Below are positions 33,534-47,931 of a stretch of 64,000 bases of DNA, piece after piece (positions within the stretch are counted from its first letter, which is position 1; every line of letters begins with the position of its first letter). Source of the stretch: Parasponia andersonii (Eukaryota > Streptophyta > Magnoliopsida > Rosales > Cannabaceae); the NCBI GenBank assembly GCA_002914805.1, contig JXTB01000325.1, positions 213,401 through 277,400 on the forward strand, written 5' to 3'. Both the position numbers and the translations under genes were made by a program. The notes beneath the pieces are model-generated. The model saw nothing but the letters and a program-made list of their open reading frames with translations, did not search any database and had not been told where the DNA came from.

Positions 33534-36500
33534 CTACCTTACATTTTCTTGACAGGCTTGTTCGTCCAAGGAAATTTGTGTTCCATCAAACATACCCAAA
33601 GATTCAACATTATGAACAATTTTAGGCTGGCTATCCCCTACTTTTGGAGTTGGGTCTTCACAGGACAGCTTTGAAAATTGGTCCTGCAAAGTGCTGAATT
33701 CCACTTCACCTACTTGCATGCTACTTCTTTCCTCCACTCTGGCTCTTGCTGCATTATCATAATAGCTTCCATTAGATTGCTTCTGTACAGGCTTAACCAT
33801 TTCCCCCGACTCGGTGAAAGCTTCCCCAGAACGAATACCTACTTCAGTCGATGCTTCTATTCCTATTGATGACAAACCACCATCTACTCCTCTATCACTG
33901 TCATTAACCTTCATTTGACCTCCACATTCAGCTTCAGTTAATTTCTTACATTCGGCGATGTCATTCTCTAATTTACGACCAGCTTCATCGGTGCAATCTT
34001 TTTCATTCGATTGTCGCTTAAAGTCATCCATGGGCACCGTTTTACACATGATTCTCTTATTGGCAGATTCATCTGTTCTCAACTGCAATGTATCACCTGT
34101 GCAGTACCATTGGCAATTAAAATTAATATTTCAAGAAATACTGAAGATGAAAAGAAGAATAGTTGGAGTAACATAAGGCGAGGAGAAGGATGCTCACCAG
34201 ATTGTCCATGTGTCATTCTACTGTCGTACAGGAGCTTTTTTAGCAAGACTGTACCAGGAAAAACCATCAAGTTGATCTTGTTTAGACTCTCCCTTTCACT
34301 GTCTTCCACAAGTTCAAAGCCAAAACCCTTGGTCCATGTCTCTACCAAATCTGGAATGGCAGCTACCACCATCTTTTCCACCTTAAATGACATTAGCATC
34401 TACAGCCACAATGAAAAGAAGCATAAACACAAACACAAGGCAAATGTGCTGGACTTTGAAGTAAAACAGTGATTCCCTACAATCTCTGCTATTTATTGTT
34501 ACAATGAATTTATTTAACCAACACCAAAAAGTGTACAAAAGATAAATATGTCATTTTCATCTAACAATGAAAAGAAACAATAACCAAAAAGACCAATCTT
34601 CACTTAATATTTTTCAGTACTTTACGCCTTATACTTCCGAAAAGAAGTTATGAATTTCTTTTAATTTCCTTTGAAAAGCTTAGTTTTGATGCACATGCAG
34701 AAGACAAGTACGGTGCTGAACAGGAAAACATATCTACCAAATGATCAGCTCACATAGCACGTATGAGGGAAAATTGATCAAGTTCATGAAAGAACAACCA
34801 AACTGGATTTTTTTTTTCTTAGGAACAAAAACTATTATTGATATCTGAACAAAACATGTATAGACTGCAAGTCAGATGCTTTTTGCATAAGAATGAAAGC
34901 AAATTACCACAATAAATTATATATATTCTTAACAATAGATTTGTACCTCTTCAATTGCAGTTACAAGTCGCCGACTCATTCCTTGGCGACGGTATTTACT
35001 GCATGTTGCAATAAGGGGCATCTCCGCCACTGTTGCTCCATGCACCCTGTGTACAGCCCAGACTTTAGATAAACAAAGTAAAAGAACAGACTAAAGAGAA
35101 AATACAGTGGAACAAACTAGCAGTAAAAAGGAAGCAACTAGAAACTGTAATACTTAAAAACAAGCTCACATCCTTTACAATATTGGGTTACACGGATGAA
35201 AAAAGGAAAGATAAAAAGAGGAGAAGGGTTCAGACATATTTTTTAATCAGAAACTTCAGACATGTTGTGCCTACATATGCATTTCGACAAGGGCCGCAAC
35301 AAGAAAGGAGATTGCCAGAGTAATGGAGTCAACTGAAAGCCATAGAAACAGCAGTTCTGGAAATGCAGCCTAACGAACTTCTATCTAAAGGAAATGAAGA
35401 ACTGGTCAATATAACAGATGCAGCAATTCCCACCAGGTCCTGAGCCCAGAAGGATAGAGGGTTTTAAATCCAGACCATCTCATTTTTCTGTACTAGATCA
35501 ATCGCATCAGTTTCTATTTCCTTTTCTTTTGGGGGGTAAAGAAATATATCTCATCATTTCAATGTTTAACACTTGTTAAAAACAGACCCAAACATACTGC
35601 AAGTACTTAACCAATAACCAAACATTTTTCACAGCCTTTTTATAACTTCCTTATGCTCTCGGAACTGTGACTTTATTAATCAGAACCTAAGAGGAAAATC
35701 ATAAAAAAGGATTTAACAAGAAAAGGAAAAAATGTTTTACTAATAGGAAACTCAACTAGAGAAAATAAATTTTGCGGGAAAATGATACCACAAGAGATTT
35801 GCAATGTGCAGCAAGAACTAATTACTAGAACCATATTGACTTTAAGTATCTGATTACGAACATAGCAGACATAATACAATGCATATCCAAAAGTTTAGTA
35901 CAATATAGTACATGAGAAAATACAATTTTTTGTTGCATTACCAAGGAATTTTTCAAAAACCTGAAGAACCAAAAATAACTAAAGAACTAAAATATCCAAA
36001 ATGAATTCAGATAGTCAAATATAAAAGCCATATCATAGGGAATTCCTAAGTTAAGTTCGTGAACTCATACGGTCATGCAAAATCTCTATCTGTTACTCAA
36101 AAAAAAAAATCTTTCATTCTATGGTATAGAATACAGGACAGGAAATGCCACTATACCTGATGGATGCTACAGATATCAGCACATCATCTCTCTCTAAGAC
36201 CACAGTATAAAACCCTTCGAAATTCAATCGTGCAAAGGCTGACCTGGTGAGGGAGAAAAACGATTGAGAAATTGATTAGAACAGCATGATCAGTTGATAA
36301 ATAATTTCTAAAACATACTACAGGAAATCACAAAAGCAAGTATCATATGTTCAATTATACTTCTCAGAAATCTATGGTTAATTATATACTCATCTCTCTT
36401 ACAAATATCACTAAGATCTGTGACTGCTATATAAATTCAAGGAACTTCAATCTTTTACATTGTTATCAAACATACGAATGTACCTGTTAGGCAATCTTTA

Positions 36501-39500
36501 AGCTTGCAATGTAGGGCATCAAAAACAAAGTGTAACATAGATACCCAACTTTAAAAAATTGCTGCATTGATTAGACTTAAGGCAAGGCCACGTCAGACAC
36601 TTATGCCATATATAGCAACCTAAAATTTGAATAACTACTGGTAATAGATGCCGAGACACATCGTTGTACAGTCTAAAAACTAAGAACCAACAGAGAAAGG
36701 ACAATTTTAAGAAAATAAACGTGTTTCCAGAAATGACACAATTTATCCAGGAAGCATGAACATTACAGGTCATTGAAGAGGCAAAGTTACTGAATGATCA
36801 AAGGGTGATAATACAAGAAGACAACAAACAAGACCATCAGAGTTGGACCAGATTTTCGTAGGATAGTAATAACATAGGTTTGTAAAGTCATTAGTTTATT
36901 AAGCAAGCCATAATGTCACTAATGTACCAAAAAGCCTAAAATATTCACTAGTATTCACAATCTTACCAAATTTCCTTTACGAGCGGAACAGAAAAAGTGA
37001 TAGCTACCTAGTACCCTGGAAAATTTTCTATCAAATAAACTTCAGTAGCAACAAATAAGAATGTATTTGTGGAGATTCATTATTCAACATGCCAGCCGTT
37101 GGAATGGTGTAGCAGTAAGAGGTCTCACCAAGTAAGTCGATCTGTCATTGACTTTGTCCAGGCATTAACAGACTGAACAGAAAAATCCTTTGAGAATTGA
37201 GAGGATGGAGCATTATCTACTTGAGCTGAAAGACACCTTTCTTACTTTCCATTTTTTCCCACTTTTCTTCTCTCTTTCTTAATTTTACCGATTAGTTCTC
37301 ACCCTATGTTATAACAAGGGATCCATCAAGTCTTTTAGAAGGGACTTTAAATTTATACTCAACTTAAAGACCGCCTGCAGCCTCCTTTTTCTTGGTGGTG
37401 CATTATCAGAAGCTTTTTAGTATCAAATCCCAATTTAAGTAGTTGAAAACTCGAATGAAAATTCGAAACCAAGGACGACCATAATACAAATCAACATGCA
37501 AAACAGCCATCAGGGATGTGATACTGAAAAGAAACAATGAACATAACGAAATTTCTTTTTCCAAAAATGAGAAGCCCACGAAAAGAGATATAGCCAGGGT
37601 AATGAATTAGAACTCTTCCGCTTTCAAAATAATCAGCCAAAAAAAGGGGGACAAGAATTGGAAACAAAAAAAAACTATCATATAAACTTTTAAATAAAAG
37701 CACAAAATAATAAAAAAAGAAGATGCTTCAGGAAATCTATCAAATAGATGAGCTGACCCCCAGTTATATAAGACATGAGGTATCATGTTGATGCCTGTTC
37801 TTGGATCTACCATTGACAGAAAGCATTCCTCCATAATTGTGAGAGCAACAGCTATTCTCGAATTGCATTCCGCTTTCAAAGCAAACCGTTGGGCAGAATG
37901 AACCTTTTGATCGTCATGAATGCATTTCAGCAGTGTCCATGAAAAGCCATCAGTAATATGATTAATGAGGCCAACACGAGATTGAAGGCCAGAATAAACC
38001 TGCTCATACCGTTGCACCAAATACTCAAACAATTCAGCATCGATGACAGCAATAATCTAACCAAGTATTGCTAGTTTAAAGATTCCTCACATCTGCTGAT
38101 TTTTCGGTCAAACATTTAAACAAAAAAATCTTTATAAAATGGAACTTTACAAAAATCAGAAAGAAAGATCAAAACGCCATACCTCCTGACAGCTTGTACC
38201 ACAAAATGAGGCATCTGACATTGTTTCTTGGTATCTACTGTTTTCTTTCAGGCAAGCCTCATGAACTGTTAACAAGGACCGTTATCATGAATTTAGATTA
38301 CCCAGCTTTCCAGAAAAAGAAACATAAGTGAAAAGGTACACTTCAATTCCTCAAGTGCATTGACAATATTTACAAATAGGTTTTAATAACAACAAAGAAG
38401 AAAAATCAGAAGATCCAATGCTTTACTTAAGAGTGGAGATACTTGAATATAGTTTATAACCAATCACAATTTAGATTTTGATCGTTGAGAAATTAGACAT
38501 GGATGCATAAATTAAAGCCATAACATATCGTACCAAGAATTTCTAAACCATTAATTTTATTAACAAACTAAAGTTGATAACAATAGTATTAACAGTTTAT
38601 GTCACATCAAAAATGTTCTTTCAGAGTCAAATTTAACAAGCTTTTCAGAGTAGATTAATTTTCAGGAAGTTACCAAATATGTCAAATTGATGATTGAACT
38701 ACAAAGTCAACAGAAAGATCACAGCTCACAAATCATGTTATGATCAGGACAACTGCTTTCTTTAAAACCTTATTTTCCTTGTAACTTCCCATCTTATAAA
38801 CGAAATTTGGATCATTATTGAGAAACCACTGTCCCATATATTTAACAAGAAACAAATTCGCCAGTTTCACAGAAAGGTCCATAAGTAGCATAACTCGTCC
38901 ATCCACTGTCAAGGATTTTTGGACATGTAGGAATTGAAATTTCAGCTACAACACAAAAAAAAGGGAAAAAAAAAACAAAAGAGAGAGAGAGAGTACATTT
39001 ATGCTCGCACTGTGAACATTTTAATGCATTGGAAGCACTTGAAGCATCTTTGTCATCCACCAAAGAGCCACATATCCAGCAAGTGCAGTTTGGGCAATAC
39101 CAACTGCCTTCTGGGAGCTCCTAGAGTACAAAACAAAAGATCCAAGGATTATGACATCGAAAAATTTAAGCAAGAGCATTCATATAAAACCTCAAAAATT
39201 GCAAATCAAAGAGTGTTTTCTATCCTGATAAGACAATTTCCTTGAGGTAAAAAAAAAAAGAGGCACCAGCTCAATGCATGGAACTAAATGTTAAATGTCA
39301 TTTCAGGTCACTGGAGAAAACAGCAGGCCAAGAGCAAAAATATGATGTTATAATTGCATTTTACAACTACTTAATTACACTCATATCAAACTACAAAAGT
39401 AATCCGTTCAGCACAAGGTTAGGAACAAAATAAAAAATATCATCCTTGATTCGAAGTTAACAGTTCACAACAATAAAAGTGTAAAGGTTTTTGCCCCACA

Positions 39501-42500
39501 TTGATATTTGAAAATGTATACTAGACAATAGAGGACAAACTAATCGAATGATTCTGCAATATAAAAAAGGAGGAAAACGAAAATGAATGCAAGGAACATG
39601 ATAGAATCAAACAAGCATATCTGCATAAAATCTAAAAAGCAAAACCTGTGTAGACAAACAAGCCTGATGGAAAGTAGAGGGACAGCTGTCACAGCATATC
39701 AGCTCGCCCCCATCACCGCAGTGCCCACACGAATCATCATTTCGGTCATCCTTGTCAATTCGTATCGCGGGGCTAACTCCTTTCCTTGTCTTGTATTCAG
39801 CTGACCAGGCTTGAAGCTGGCATAAGGTGAAGGGCTTACCAGATTCCATGAAAAGATTCAAGCATGGACGGTTAAGTTTGAACCCAGCATGAATCTTGAA
39901 CTCAGAAATTGTTAGTACCTTGCTGCAACACTTACAAAAAACACCATCCCTAGTTATCCGACCATCTTTGATGACAGCATCGTCCCTGGGGTTCCGGTAT
40001 TGTATTACATCATTCAGAGATATAACCCCAGTACTAATCAACCAAGACAAAACTGTTCTTACTCCAACAGAAAACCATTTGCCATCTTTAAAGTGCATTC
40101 CCCCATTAACCAGGTTTGGAAGCAATCTGCAGCTACGCTTTTGGCTTTTAAGCTTTCTCCTAGCTCTTGATTTGCAGGCTTTCTTTCTAGAAGTATACTT
40201 AGCAGTACTTGGGCTAAAATCTTTGTTTTTTATAATAGCTGAAACCAACAAGTCATCATCTTCAATATGGCATCTAGATTTCTTTTTCACAATTTTAGAA
40301 TCATTGTAATTAGAACAATTCCTCTTCAACTTTGAGCCTTTCTTCTCGATGTGATGGTGGGAAGAGTTCAGAGAAGAAGACTTCTTACGAGTTTCTTTAT
40401 TTCTTGCATCGGTTACAAGGTCTCCCTGAACCTGATCAGAGTCTAATTGGCCATCATTACGATTGACACACAGTAGGTCGGCTGTATCAACAGAAGTTGA
40501 ATCTAGATTGCCACATTGGTCGAATGAGCTTGATTCCATTTCTGATATTCTTTTAGACTTTCTGCGTGTCTTCCTTTTCAAAGTAACATCTCCTGGAGAA
40601 AATGTATCCACCACCTTCAATTTAGAAGCGTCATAATGCTGTCGGCCATCTTCCCCAACATGTACAGAATGCCTAACGGCCTCCAGCTCTTGAAAAGGAA
40701 CCAGCCCATCATTTGTGCTATTGGGACAGTCATCTCGTGATCTCAATAGATAATGGCTGACATCAGTAACTCGGGCTCCCTGGAGTTCATCATCATCCTC
40801 AAAAGGATTAACTTCCTTAACTCTTTCCACATTATGTGCAGAACTCTGTTTGGCAGAGATTGGGCAATTTATATTGTCATCATGATGAAGAGAAACAGAT
40901 TGTCCAAGAACATTGTAACAGTTTCTGGAAGTAAAAGTGACATCATTCAAGCTACTAGCTGACTGCACAACAGTGCTACAAGTTCCATATTCTGGTATGG
41001 AAGTGATACCCAAACTGCTTGCTTTCTCCCCGGAGGATTCTCTACACTGATTTCCAATCTCATTGGAAGCATTCACCAGGTGTATACCTTCTCCTTTAGC
41101 TGTATAAAGCTGCATGACCTTCAAAAACTTCAGTGCCTCATTATTCATCTGTCCACCATATTCTCCGTTTCCAGATTGCTGAAAACAGTCATGGGAATTC
41201 CCCCCGGAGACTACCAATGCACTTTCATCAGCTAAAGTAGACCCACAAAGTGAAGTTGGCAGATCTCCCTCTGCAATCTGGTGAATAATACTATCAGTAT
41301 TTGCCAAGGGGAAATAGCCATCTGACTTATTATTCCTATCAGTTAAAACTATGCTTTTAGTTGCTTTAACTACCTCTCCCTTTCTCAAAGCACCAATCTT
41401 TCTGTCAATCAACACAACAATAACAAAGGGATCTAACAGCCTCCACCGATAAGACAATTCTGAAACATTTGTCTCCTTCTTAAGAATTAACAAAGTATCA
41501 GATAAATCTGACCAGAACTGACCGATATTAGTCCATTTCCTATCATCTTCCCCCACCGAACCACAGCGATCTACAAACAAAAATTCACCACATAACCTCC
41601 AAACTTTAGGGAACTCACGAATCGGCCTTCCCTTTGGTGTTCTATAAACTGTCTCCATATACTGCCTACTAGGTCTTTTACGCCTTTCAATAAGCCATCC
41701 TGCTGCTCTAAGTAAGTCAGCAACATGGTATTGGAGAACTGGACGAGGATCCTTGTTTGAGTTTGTCTTCAATGCAACATTAGATAAATCTAATTCACAA
41801 TTTTGGTATTCTTGAGGTCTTTCCTCAGCATCTAGAGGAGATTCAGATCTCTCTTGAACATTTACAGTCGGACTTGCAGCCAAAAGCCTTGATGCAATGC
41901 TCTCCTGGGAAACAGGTGAAGCAATAGCTTTACCTAAAGTCACTTCCTTCACATCAATCCCTTCCAAACCAGGTAATCTGCACTTGGAAACATGAGGTTC
42001 AACCACTGTACACTCTCTCACCATCTCTCCATGTTGCTTAAATAGATAGCAACTAGATGTTACTCCCTGAGTGGAAGATTCAACCAAACGAAGTGTAACC
42101 ACTTCAGAGATGGGGTCTGTAGCAGGGTATTGTATGCTGGAATCATTCTTTACAGGAAATGCTGAAGAGACCTTTCCCAGAACAGGTTCAATATTAGGAA
42201 GCGCGTAAACTGAAAATTTTATTTGTTTACCACTCACATCCTCACCATTCCTTTTGGCCGAAGCAAATTGTTTTGGAAAATACTCCAGTTCGGAGGTCTC
42301 CCTAAAATCCTCGGTCACATTAGAAAGTGCCTCCAGGCATGCATTCTTGGAGGAAGAATTACTTGTTGTAGCTGAATTTTCGCTGTTTGAACAAAGCGAT
42401 GTATCATCATTCTTACTGGACTCACATTCAAAGTTAATAACTCCAGTAACAACACATTTCTTACTAGTACTACCAACATCATTCCTGAAGAAAATTTCTC

Positions 42501-42576
42501 TGAATATACACCGTTCAACTTTTGACCCCTCAAAACCATCATCATGCAAGTCTTCAATTTCATTGTCCGGTAACAT
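33534..42576 (-). CDS. PHD-finger / GNAT acetyltransferase, IDM1-like family (1443 aa, 8 coding exons)
   Basis: Model (minus): 42576-39646, 39120-38997, 38265-38183, 37999-37758, 36243-36157, 35046-34947, 34399-34198, 34096-33534. All are GT-AG and the phases close to 1444 codons. Domains: an MBD-like/DUF7028-type region with A-G-W-L-I-E-R-R-K-R near residue 290, basic nuclear signals at about 740-820, a Tify-binding-type domain from about 830, a C4HC3 PHD finger at about 948-1030 (CGHCGDGGELICCDSC), and a GNAT fold at about 1100-1240 with the acetyl-CoA loop R-R-Q-G-M-S-R-R near 1174. The Ser/Glu-rich tail has no known domain. Arabidopsis IDM1 acetylates histone H3 to allow active DNA demethylation. 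This protein belongs to the wider family, so that role is only a possibility. The start is the ATG before L-P-D-N-E-I-E-D-L; the frame is open 26 codons further upstream but runs into an acceptor (AG) at 42626. Confidence 0.92.
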
Positions 42577-43426
42577 CTCTACCAGTTGAACAGTGTGATA
42601 TTGTTTCCAGTCTTTTCTGTTCGCCCTACATATGCTTAGCATCAGGAAGCACAAGGACTACATTGCTTTAATTTTTCAAAGAGTTGAGACATTCTCCCTT
42701 GTCAAATTAGTACACAAAGAAGTGATAAAAAACCTCATTATTGCTGCAAGTATATGTTAAAACCAGATAGTGGTTGCAAATAAATTCCACAAAGCATCTC
42801 ATGCAAATCCTCAATTCTCTTTGAGATCAAATATCCAAACTTGATTGCACTTTCACTTCATCCGTAATCTCTACTTTCTTTGTTCAAAATGAAATAATCA
42901 TATCAGAAGGCGTAATCCCCCACATTCTCACTTTAATAAATACTTAGATTAGAAGATACTCAATATCATTTGCTGAAATTTCTCTTTAAACTATCCCAAT
43001 AACTGCAAAGAAACCTGCAACAGAAAGCCAAATGAGAAACTAATAAGAATATTATATATTGCAATTCAGTAATTAAGCAATAAGCATTTTGACAACACTC
43101 AACAGTATAAATATTATCCATAAAACAATATATATCTGCAATAAGAACAAACTTGTCTACTAGCACAAGCAGGTATAATATAATTAAAATTTGATATATA
43201 CTTATACTACCTCTACAGTATGAAAAGACAAGAATCTAGCTTCTGAAATTCAATAAAAAACTTCAACTACTTGGTTACTGCTATTCACAGGTCAGGTAAA
43301 ACAAATTAGATTCAATCGCAATAATAGATCCAAAGTTAAATTCAGAATTCGATGCTTAAGACAAAGTTATAGTTGGACCAAATGTGAAATTTGGTACGTA
43401 GATCTGAATATCTGAATTTTTTTTTT

Positions 43427-43790
43427 TTAATAAGAACAGATCCTATTATTGCTGAGGAAAAGGGGGAAAGAAGTGCAAGGAAAAGAAAACCAGGAATCCT
43501 CCAAATAGAAACAACTACAACTTATAACAAAGAAGCCCAATCCCTCAAAAAATCACATAAAACAAAACAAAACCAAAACAAAAAACAAAAAACAAAAACC
43601 AAAACAAAAAAAAAAACAAAAGAGCCCTAATCTCTTGTTCATTATTCACCCATGCAGCAACTTTAATATTCTCCCAAATAAAATCATAATTCTCCTTCAT
43701 GTCTTCAAAATTTCCTCTATTTCTTTCTAGCCATTTAAAGCCAAACAAGTTGCCAAAATTAGAACGTTCCACAGCCTTCCTTTTTCGTTA
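43427..43790 (-). mobile_element. 5'-truncated LINE tail in 5' UTR intron
   Basis: On the minus strand, G-F-K-W-L-E-R-N-R-G-N-F-E-D, then D-F-I-W-E-N-I-K-V-A-A-W-V, matches the C-terminal zf-RVT/ending region of plant LINE ORF2 (W-x-E-R-N-x-R-x-F). A 3' UTR follows and a 12-base A-run, seen as T at 43427-43438. An internal ACAAAAC-rich stretch (43560-43620) has expanded. The 5' limit and target duplication are not fixed. Confidence 0.6.
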
Positions 43791-45243
43791 AAACCCAGCC
43801 AAATTTTAGTTACGAGAAAACCTATATTAAATGACTTATTATATGGACCTTCACTTTTTCACCAAAATAATAAGATACTTGCATAATATATATTCGACTA
43901 AAAATGGAATGCCTCAAAATTTTAGAGCTTAATGTAGATTCAAACATGGTCACCATTCATATAAATTTGATTGGAATAAACCAATTTAATAAAATAAATT
44001 GAAACTCTATGGGAGGCTCGCAAGTTTTTTAGGAAATAACAGATATGCTGCATTACTTACCCAAAGCTCAGCCACTGCATTACACACATGCTAATCTATA
44101 CAAATCTAGCCTAATTTAACTAGCCACCAGATACAGAAAAATGATGGTATCCACAACTCTATATCATGCCATAGAAACCATACAATTGTTTCACATCTAT
44201 GTAATTTAATACATACCAATGATATCTACGATAAAGTAATACTATTTCTGTCTACAAATTTCAAAATCCATTTAATCAGAACCCTGTACATGAACAACAT
44301 CCAATAAAACGAAATTCTTCTGCTTTGGTAACCACCACCTTATTAAAGCAGCATATATTAAGAGTCTAGTTTCCTCCTACTTGATTGTTTGTTCTAACAA
44401 GAATTTCAATTAACTACCTAAGTAAATCAAGCTCCTTATTTTGACCCCCAAAACAAATCATGTATAACCGTCACTCAATTGAACATCAGTCCATATAAAA
44501 AGAGCAAAACAAAGGATCTTTAAGCATAAAATTTAGCTTGGAGCTACAAGATTCAAGACTTCACACTCTGGTTTGCAAGCAGTCAAATGAATGCAAAAAG
44601 ATATCTTCTTACTCATACTAATTTTGCTACGTAGCTTTTGGCTCCAAAGTGGGCTACACTAGAAGATAAAAAAATAGAAAATGACCCAACCTTGGTTCTA
44701 AGTACAAGGTTCAGTGTACCCCATTAAAAATGAATTCAACAGTCCATCTTTTGACTATTATTTTTCTATAAAATTAAATTTAAAAGAAAAAATCAGCTCC
44801 CTCCTCTATCCTTAAAGAATATAAATGACATTTACATAATGTTACAATAAAAGAAATTATAACAAGATATTGAAACATTTATATATGTTATAATAAAAGA
44901 AATTATATGGCAAGATATCAAATAGCACTAAATGAACTCTCATGCACTGGCCTCCAACTCAAACCCATGCTTTAGGTATCTTCTTTAATATGTCCGCCCA
45001 TTAATATAGGCTTTAAAACAGTCCAGCTTCAATATTATCATAGTAAAAGTTGTTACACGGGTATGCATGACACAAACAGTTTATATCTATGAAACACTAT
45101 TGCTTCATATTACAATGCACACTCAGGCACATGTCAGCGCTGGTGGGAAAATGCAATTCAATAAAGGACAACCTAGCCTAGAACCATCAAGTATAGCTAC
45201 ATTCCAAATTTGTAATGTGCCAACCAAAAACCCTAAGCTCGCC

Positions 45244-45246
<3 letters not shown>

Positions 45247-45281
<35 letters not shown>

Positions 45282-45358
45282 CATATATATGTATGTACAT
45301 ATACATATAATGGAGAATTAGACACCAAAGAAAGAAACTTCTTAGGAATGCATGATTN

Positions 45359-45410
<52 letters not shown>
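45247..45410. repeat. (TA)n microsatellites with an N
   Basis: TA runs at 45248-45277 and 45359-45408, with a single N at 45358. They lie in the long 5' UTR intron of the minus-strand gene. The true repeat length is likely unresolved. Confidence 0.85.
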
Positions 45411-45413
<3 letters not shown>

Positions 45414-47880
45414 TTTTCTGTCTTCTAGTGTGTGTATAGCAGCTAGAGTGGGAAGAGAAAGATTCATGTCATGTACCATTCATGATCCATGCATTCCTCA
45501 AAACAGCAGATAAACACTAAATATGCCAAAGAAACTTGATAAATCAACAGAAAGTCAACCCCAAATTAATGATACTTGTCTCTAACAATCTAATATATCT
45601 ACCCAAAAAGCCAACTCAAGTAATAAGTAATATCCATGCAAATCCAAAATCTACGTCCACAAAAATTTACTACAACAACAGATGTCATCCTCGCAATTCA
45701 TGTTCTCATCAACATGAGAAGAAAAGAGGCACACATGAGAGAGAGAGAGAGAGAGAGGTATTGGTAGCAGTAGCAGAACTCTAACTCTAAAAATGGATGT
45801 GGAAAACCTAGGTACAGCTCCCCACTAAAAAAGATAGCAGGAACTCTTTCTCTCTTCAAAACTCCACCTTTCTCAGTCTCCATCAGCCTCTATCCATATT
45901 CAATACATGCACACTTTAATTAATAGCATATGTACTGGTTTCTCTCCTCCTAAAGTTTTGTCTTGACTCTCTTCTCTAAAAACTTCAAATCACTGTGCAG
46001 TGTGCAGAAACCCTAACATAATCTGTATAATGCAGCAAAAAATTTTTTTTATTTTCTTTTTTATAAGTAAGCAAACCAATTCACCAATACCCCAACCTGA
46101 AGAACAATCTTAAAAGTTGGTCTAACTACTACCCACACCTTGAAATGATGAGTCATTATTCCAAGTTAAGACCACAAGCATGAAGCAACACAGTAGACAA
46201 AATAGTCATCTAAACAGCATGACAGCCCTCTTAACATGCACATATTAAATATCTACATTGATTACATTTTCCTTTTCAAGTAAGATTTTATTGCACTACT
46301 TCTTTTCTTCTTTCCTTTTTTCAATCAGAACATAAATTTTGTTGAAACAAAAGGAAGAAAGTACAAAGACAATCAAAATTAGAGGACAAGAAGTCAATCA
46401 TCTACAAAGTGAAAACAGATACTAGTAGCCATTATAGCTAGTTTGAGGAAATATAAATTAGCTATTTACTTTGTTATTTGAGTCTTATCATTTACTAAAG
46501 GTTGTTAATTTGAAGAATAACTGAAATGAAATGAAGAATACAAACACATTCATTATATCTACAGTCTCTTATGGTTCTCCAACAAGATCATTTAGTGCAT
46601 GCTCACTTATTTTGGGGGCACACAATTATCACGACAGGATGAATACCTTTTCCCATTTTGCATGCTGCAATAATTCAATCAGCATTCAAAGCTCCAATCA
46701 AGAAAATAAACTATTGGAATAAAATGGTAAGGATAAATAAATAAATAAATAATCCCTACAACGTTTCATGTCCAAACCACGGTAATACTATTAGGATGAT
46801 AATAAACCAGAAAGAAAGAATCACAAAAGGAAAATAAGCAATCACCTCGCTTACAATCATACCTCGGGATTCACAGCAGCTTCAGCTTCACCTATACAGC
46901 AAATTTTCCACCTATCAACAAACTAACATTGGCTTAGCTTTTATGAATAGCGAAGAAGTTTCACGCATGCAAACTAAAACATGTTAGATTTAGTGGGCAT
47001 GTTAACTACAATCTGAACTCAAATTGAATATAATTCTGCTGTATACATAAAATGTAAGCATGAAAGTACAGCAAGAATTCGGGTTAAACTCATTCTACCT
47101 TTTCTACAATTAGAGTAAAATTTAAATAAATTACATGCACAAAACGCTATTTATATATCACGAAAGCTTACATCCTAGGCTAAGTAGAACCTATAACCTT
47201 GTAAATCTTTCCCAGCGGGCAAGCCTGAATTTATCCAGAAAAATCCTAACTGTGCTATAATTCGGAAAAATAGTAAACGATATACACAACTTCTCAAACT
47301 TCAGGGAAAAAAAAAAAGTAACTCAGAAATGAGTGAGATAAAAGTAAAGATTGAACACGAGATCAAATACACATTAGGGGTTTTTCCTCGACCAAGAAAA
47401 AATACAAAATGGGGATTAAACTATGAGAAAAAGAGGGAGAATTCTGAATTCTCCTACAAGCCCCAGACATACACCAGCCATGCATCGATCCCTAATCGTA
47501 TAAAACCATTCAAGAAACCCATTTCAAAAATTCAATTTTTGATTGAAAACACAAAATTATAATGTGAAAAGTAGTAACTGACCTTAACAATTCAAATTCA
47601 ATCAGAATGCAAACGAAAATCAGGGGAACAAAATATGGGAAATTAGGGTTTGGAAAATTGATGGGAGAGCTCAATTGAGGAGTGAGAGAATCTAGAGAGA
47701 GGGTGACTGAGGAGAAAACAAGGCTTTAACATTCATTCACATAGCCTCATCACCTCCACAACAACACACCAAACCCCATTACCCAACCAGTAAAAGGGCT
47801 TTGAGAAACCTAGTAGTGCTCCCAAGTACAACAGATGGCATGGCATGGCATTTCTCTCATCTTCTCGCCCATGTGAGAGA

Positions 47881-47899
47881 GAGTCTTATATAGCTCATT

Positions 47900-47930
<31 letters not shown>

Positions 47931-47931
47931 C
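47881..47931 (-). promoter_or_regulatory. TATA box and (GA)n tract, promoter of the PHD/GNAT gene
   Basis: On the minus strand a GAGA tract (47931-47903) is followed by TATATAAGACTC (47892-47881). About 300 bases downstream lies the 5' splice site of the first non-coding exon (47583). Transcription would start near 47850. GA/CT tracts near plant core promoters are common. Confidence 0.6.

Larger units (their letters stand above)
42577..47882 (-). other. 5' UTR exons and long introns of the PHD/GNAT gene
   Basis: Inferred from splice signals on the minus strand. A first non-coding exon runs from about 47850 to 47583 (donor TTGTTAAG|GTCAG). A 29-base exon at 46891-46863 lies between TGCTGTATAG| and |GTATGATT. 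A possible exon starts at 43014 (CTGTTGCAG|). The coding exon begins at 42625 (ATATGTAG|) with 49 bases of UTR. The introns hold a LINE tail (43427-43790), TA microsatellites and the N at 45358. The ORFs seen in this stretch (43391, 45067, 45536, 46531, 47329) are low-complexity and not supported as genes. Confidence 0.6.

Noticed and set aside
39896..42589. Plus-strand ORFs over the PHD/GNAT coding exon
   Set aside because: Antisense shadows of a long conserved coding exon.
47329..47562. 77-codon ORF near the PHD/GNAT promoter
   Set aside because: It lies on the opposite strand within a predicted 5' UTR intron, with no domain or start context.
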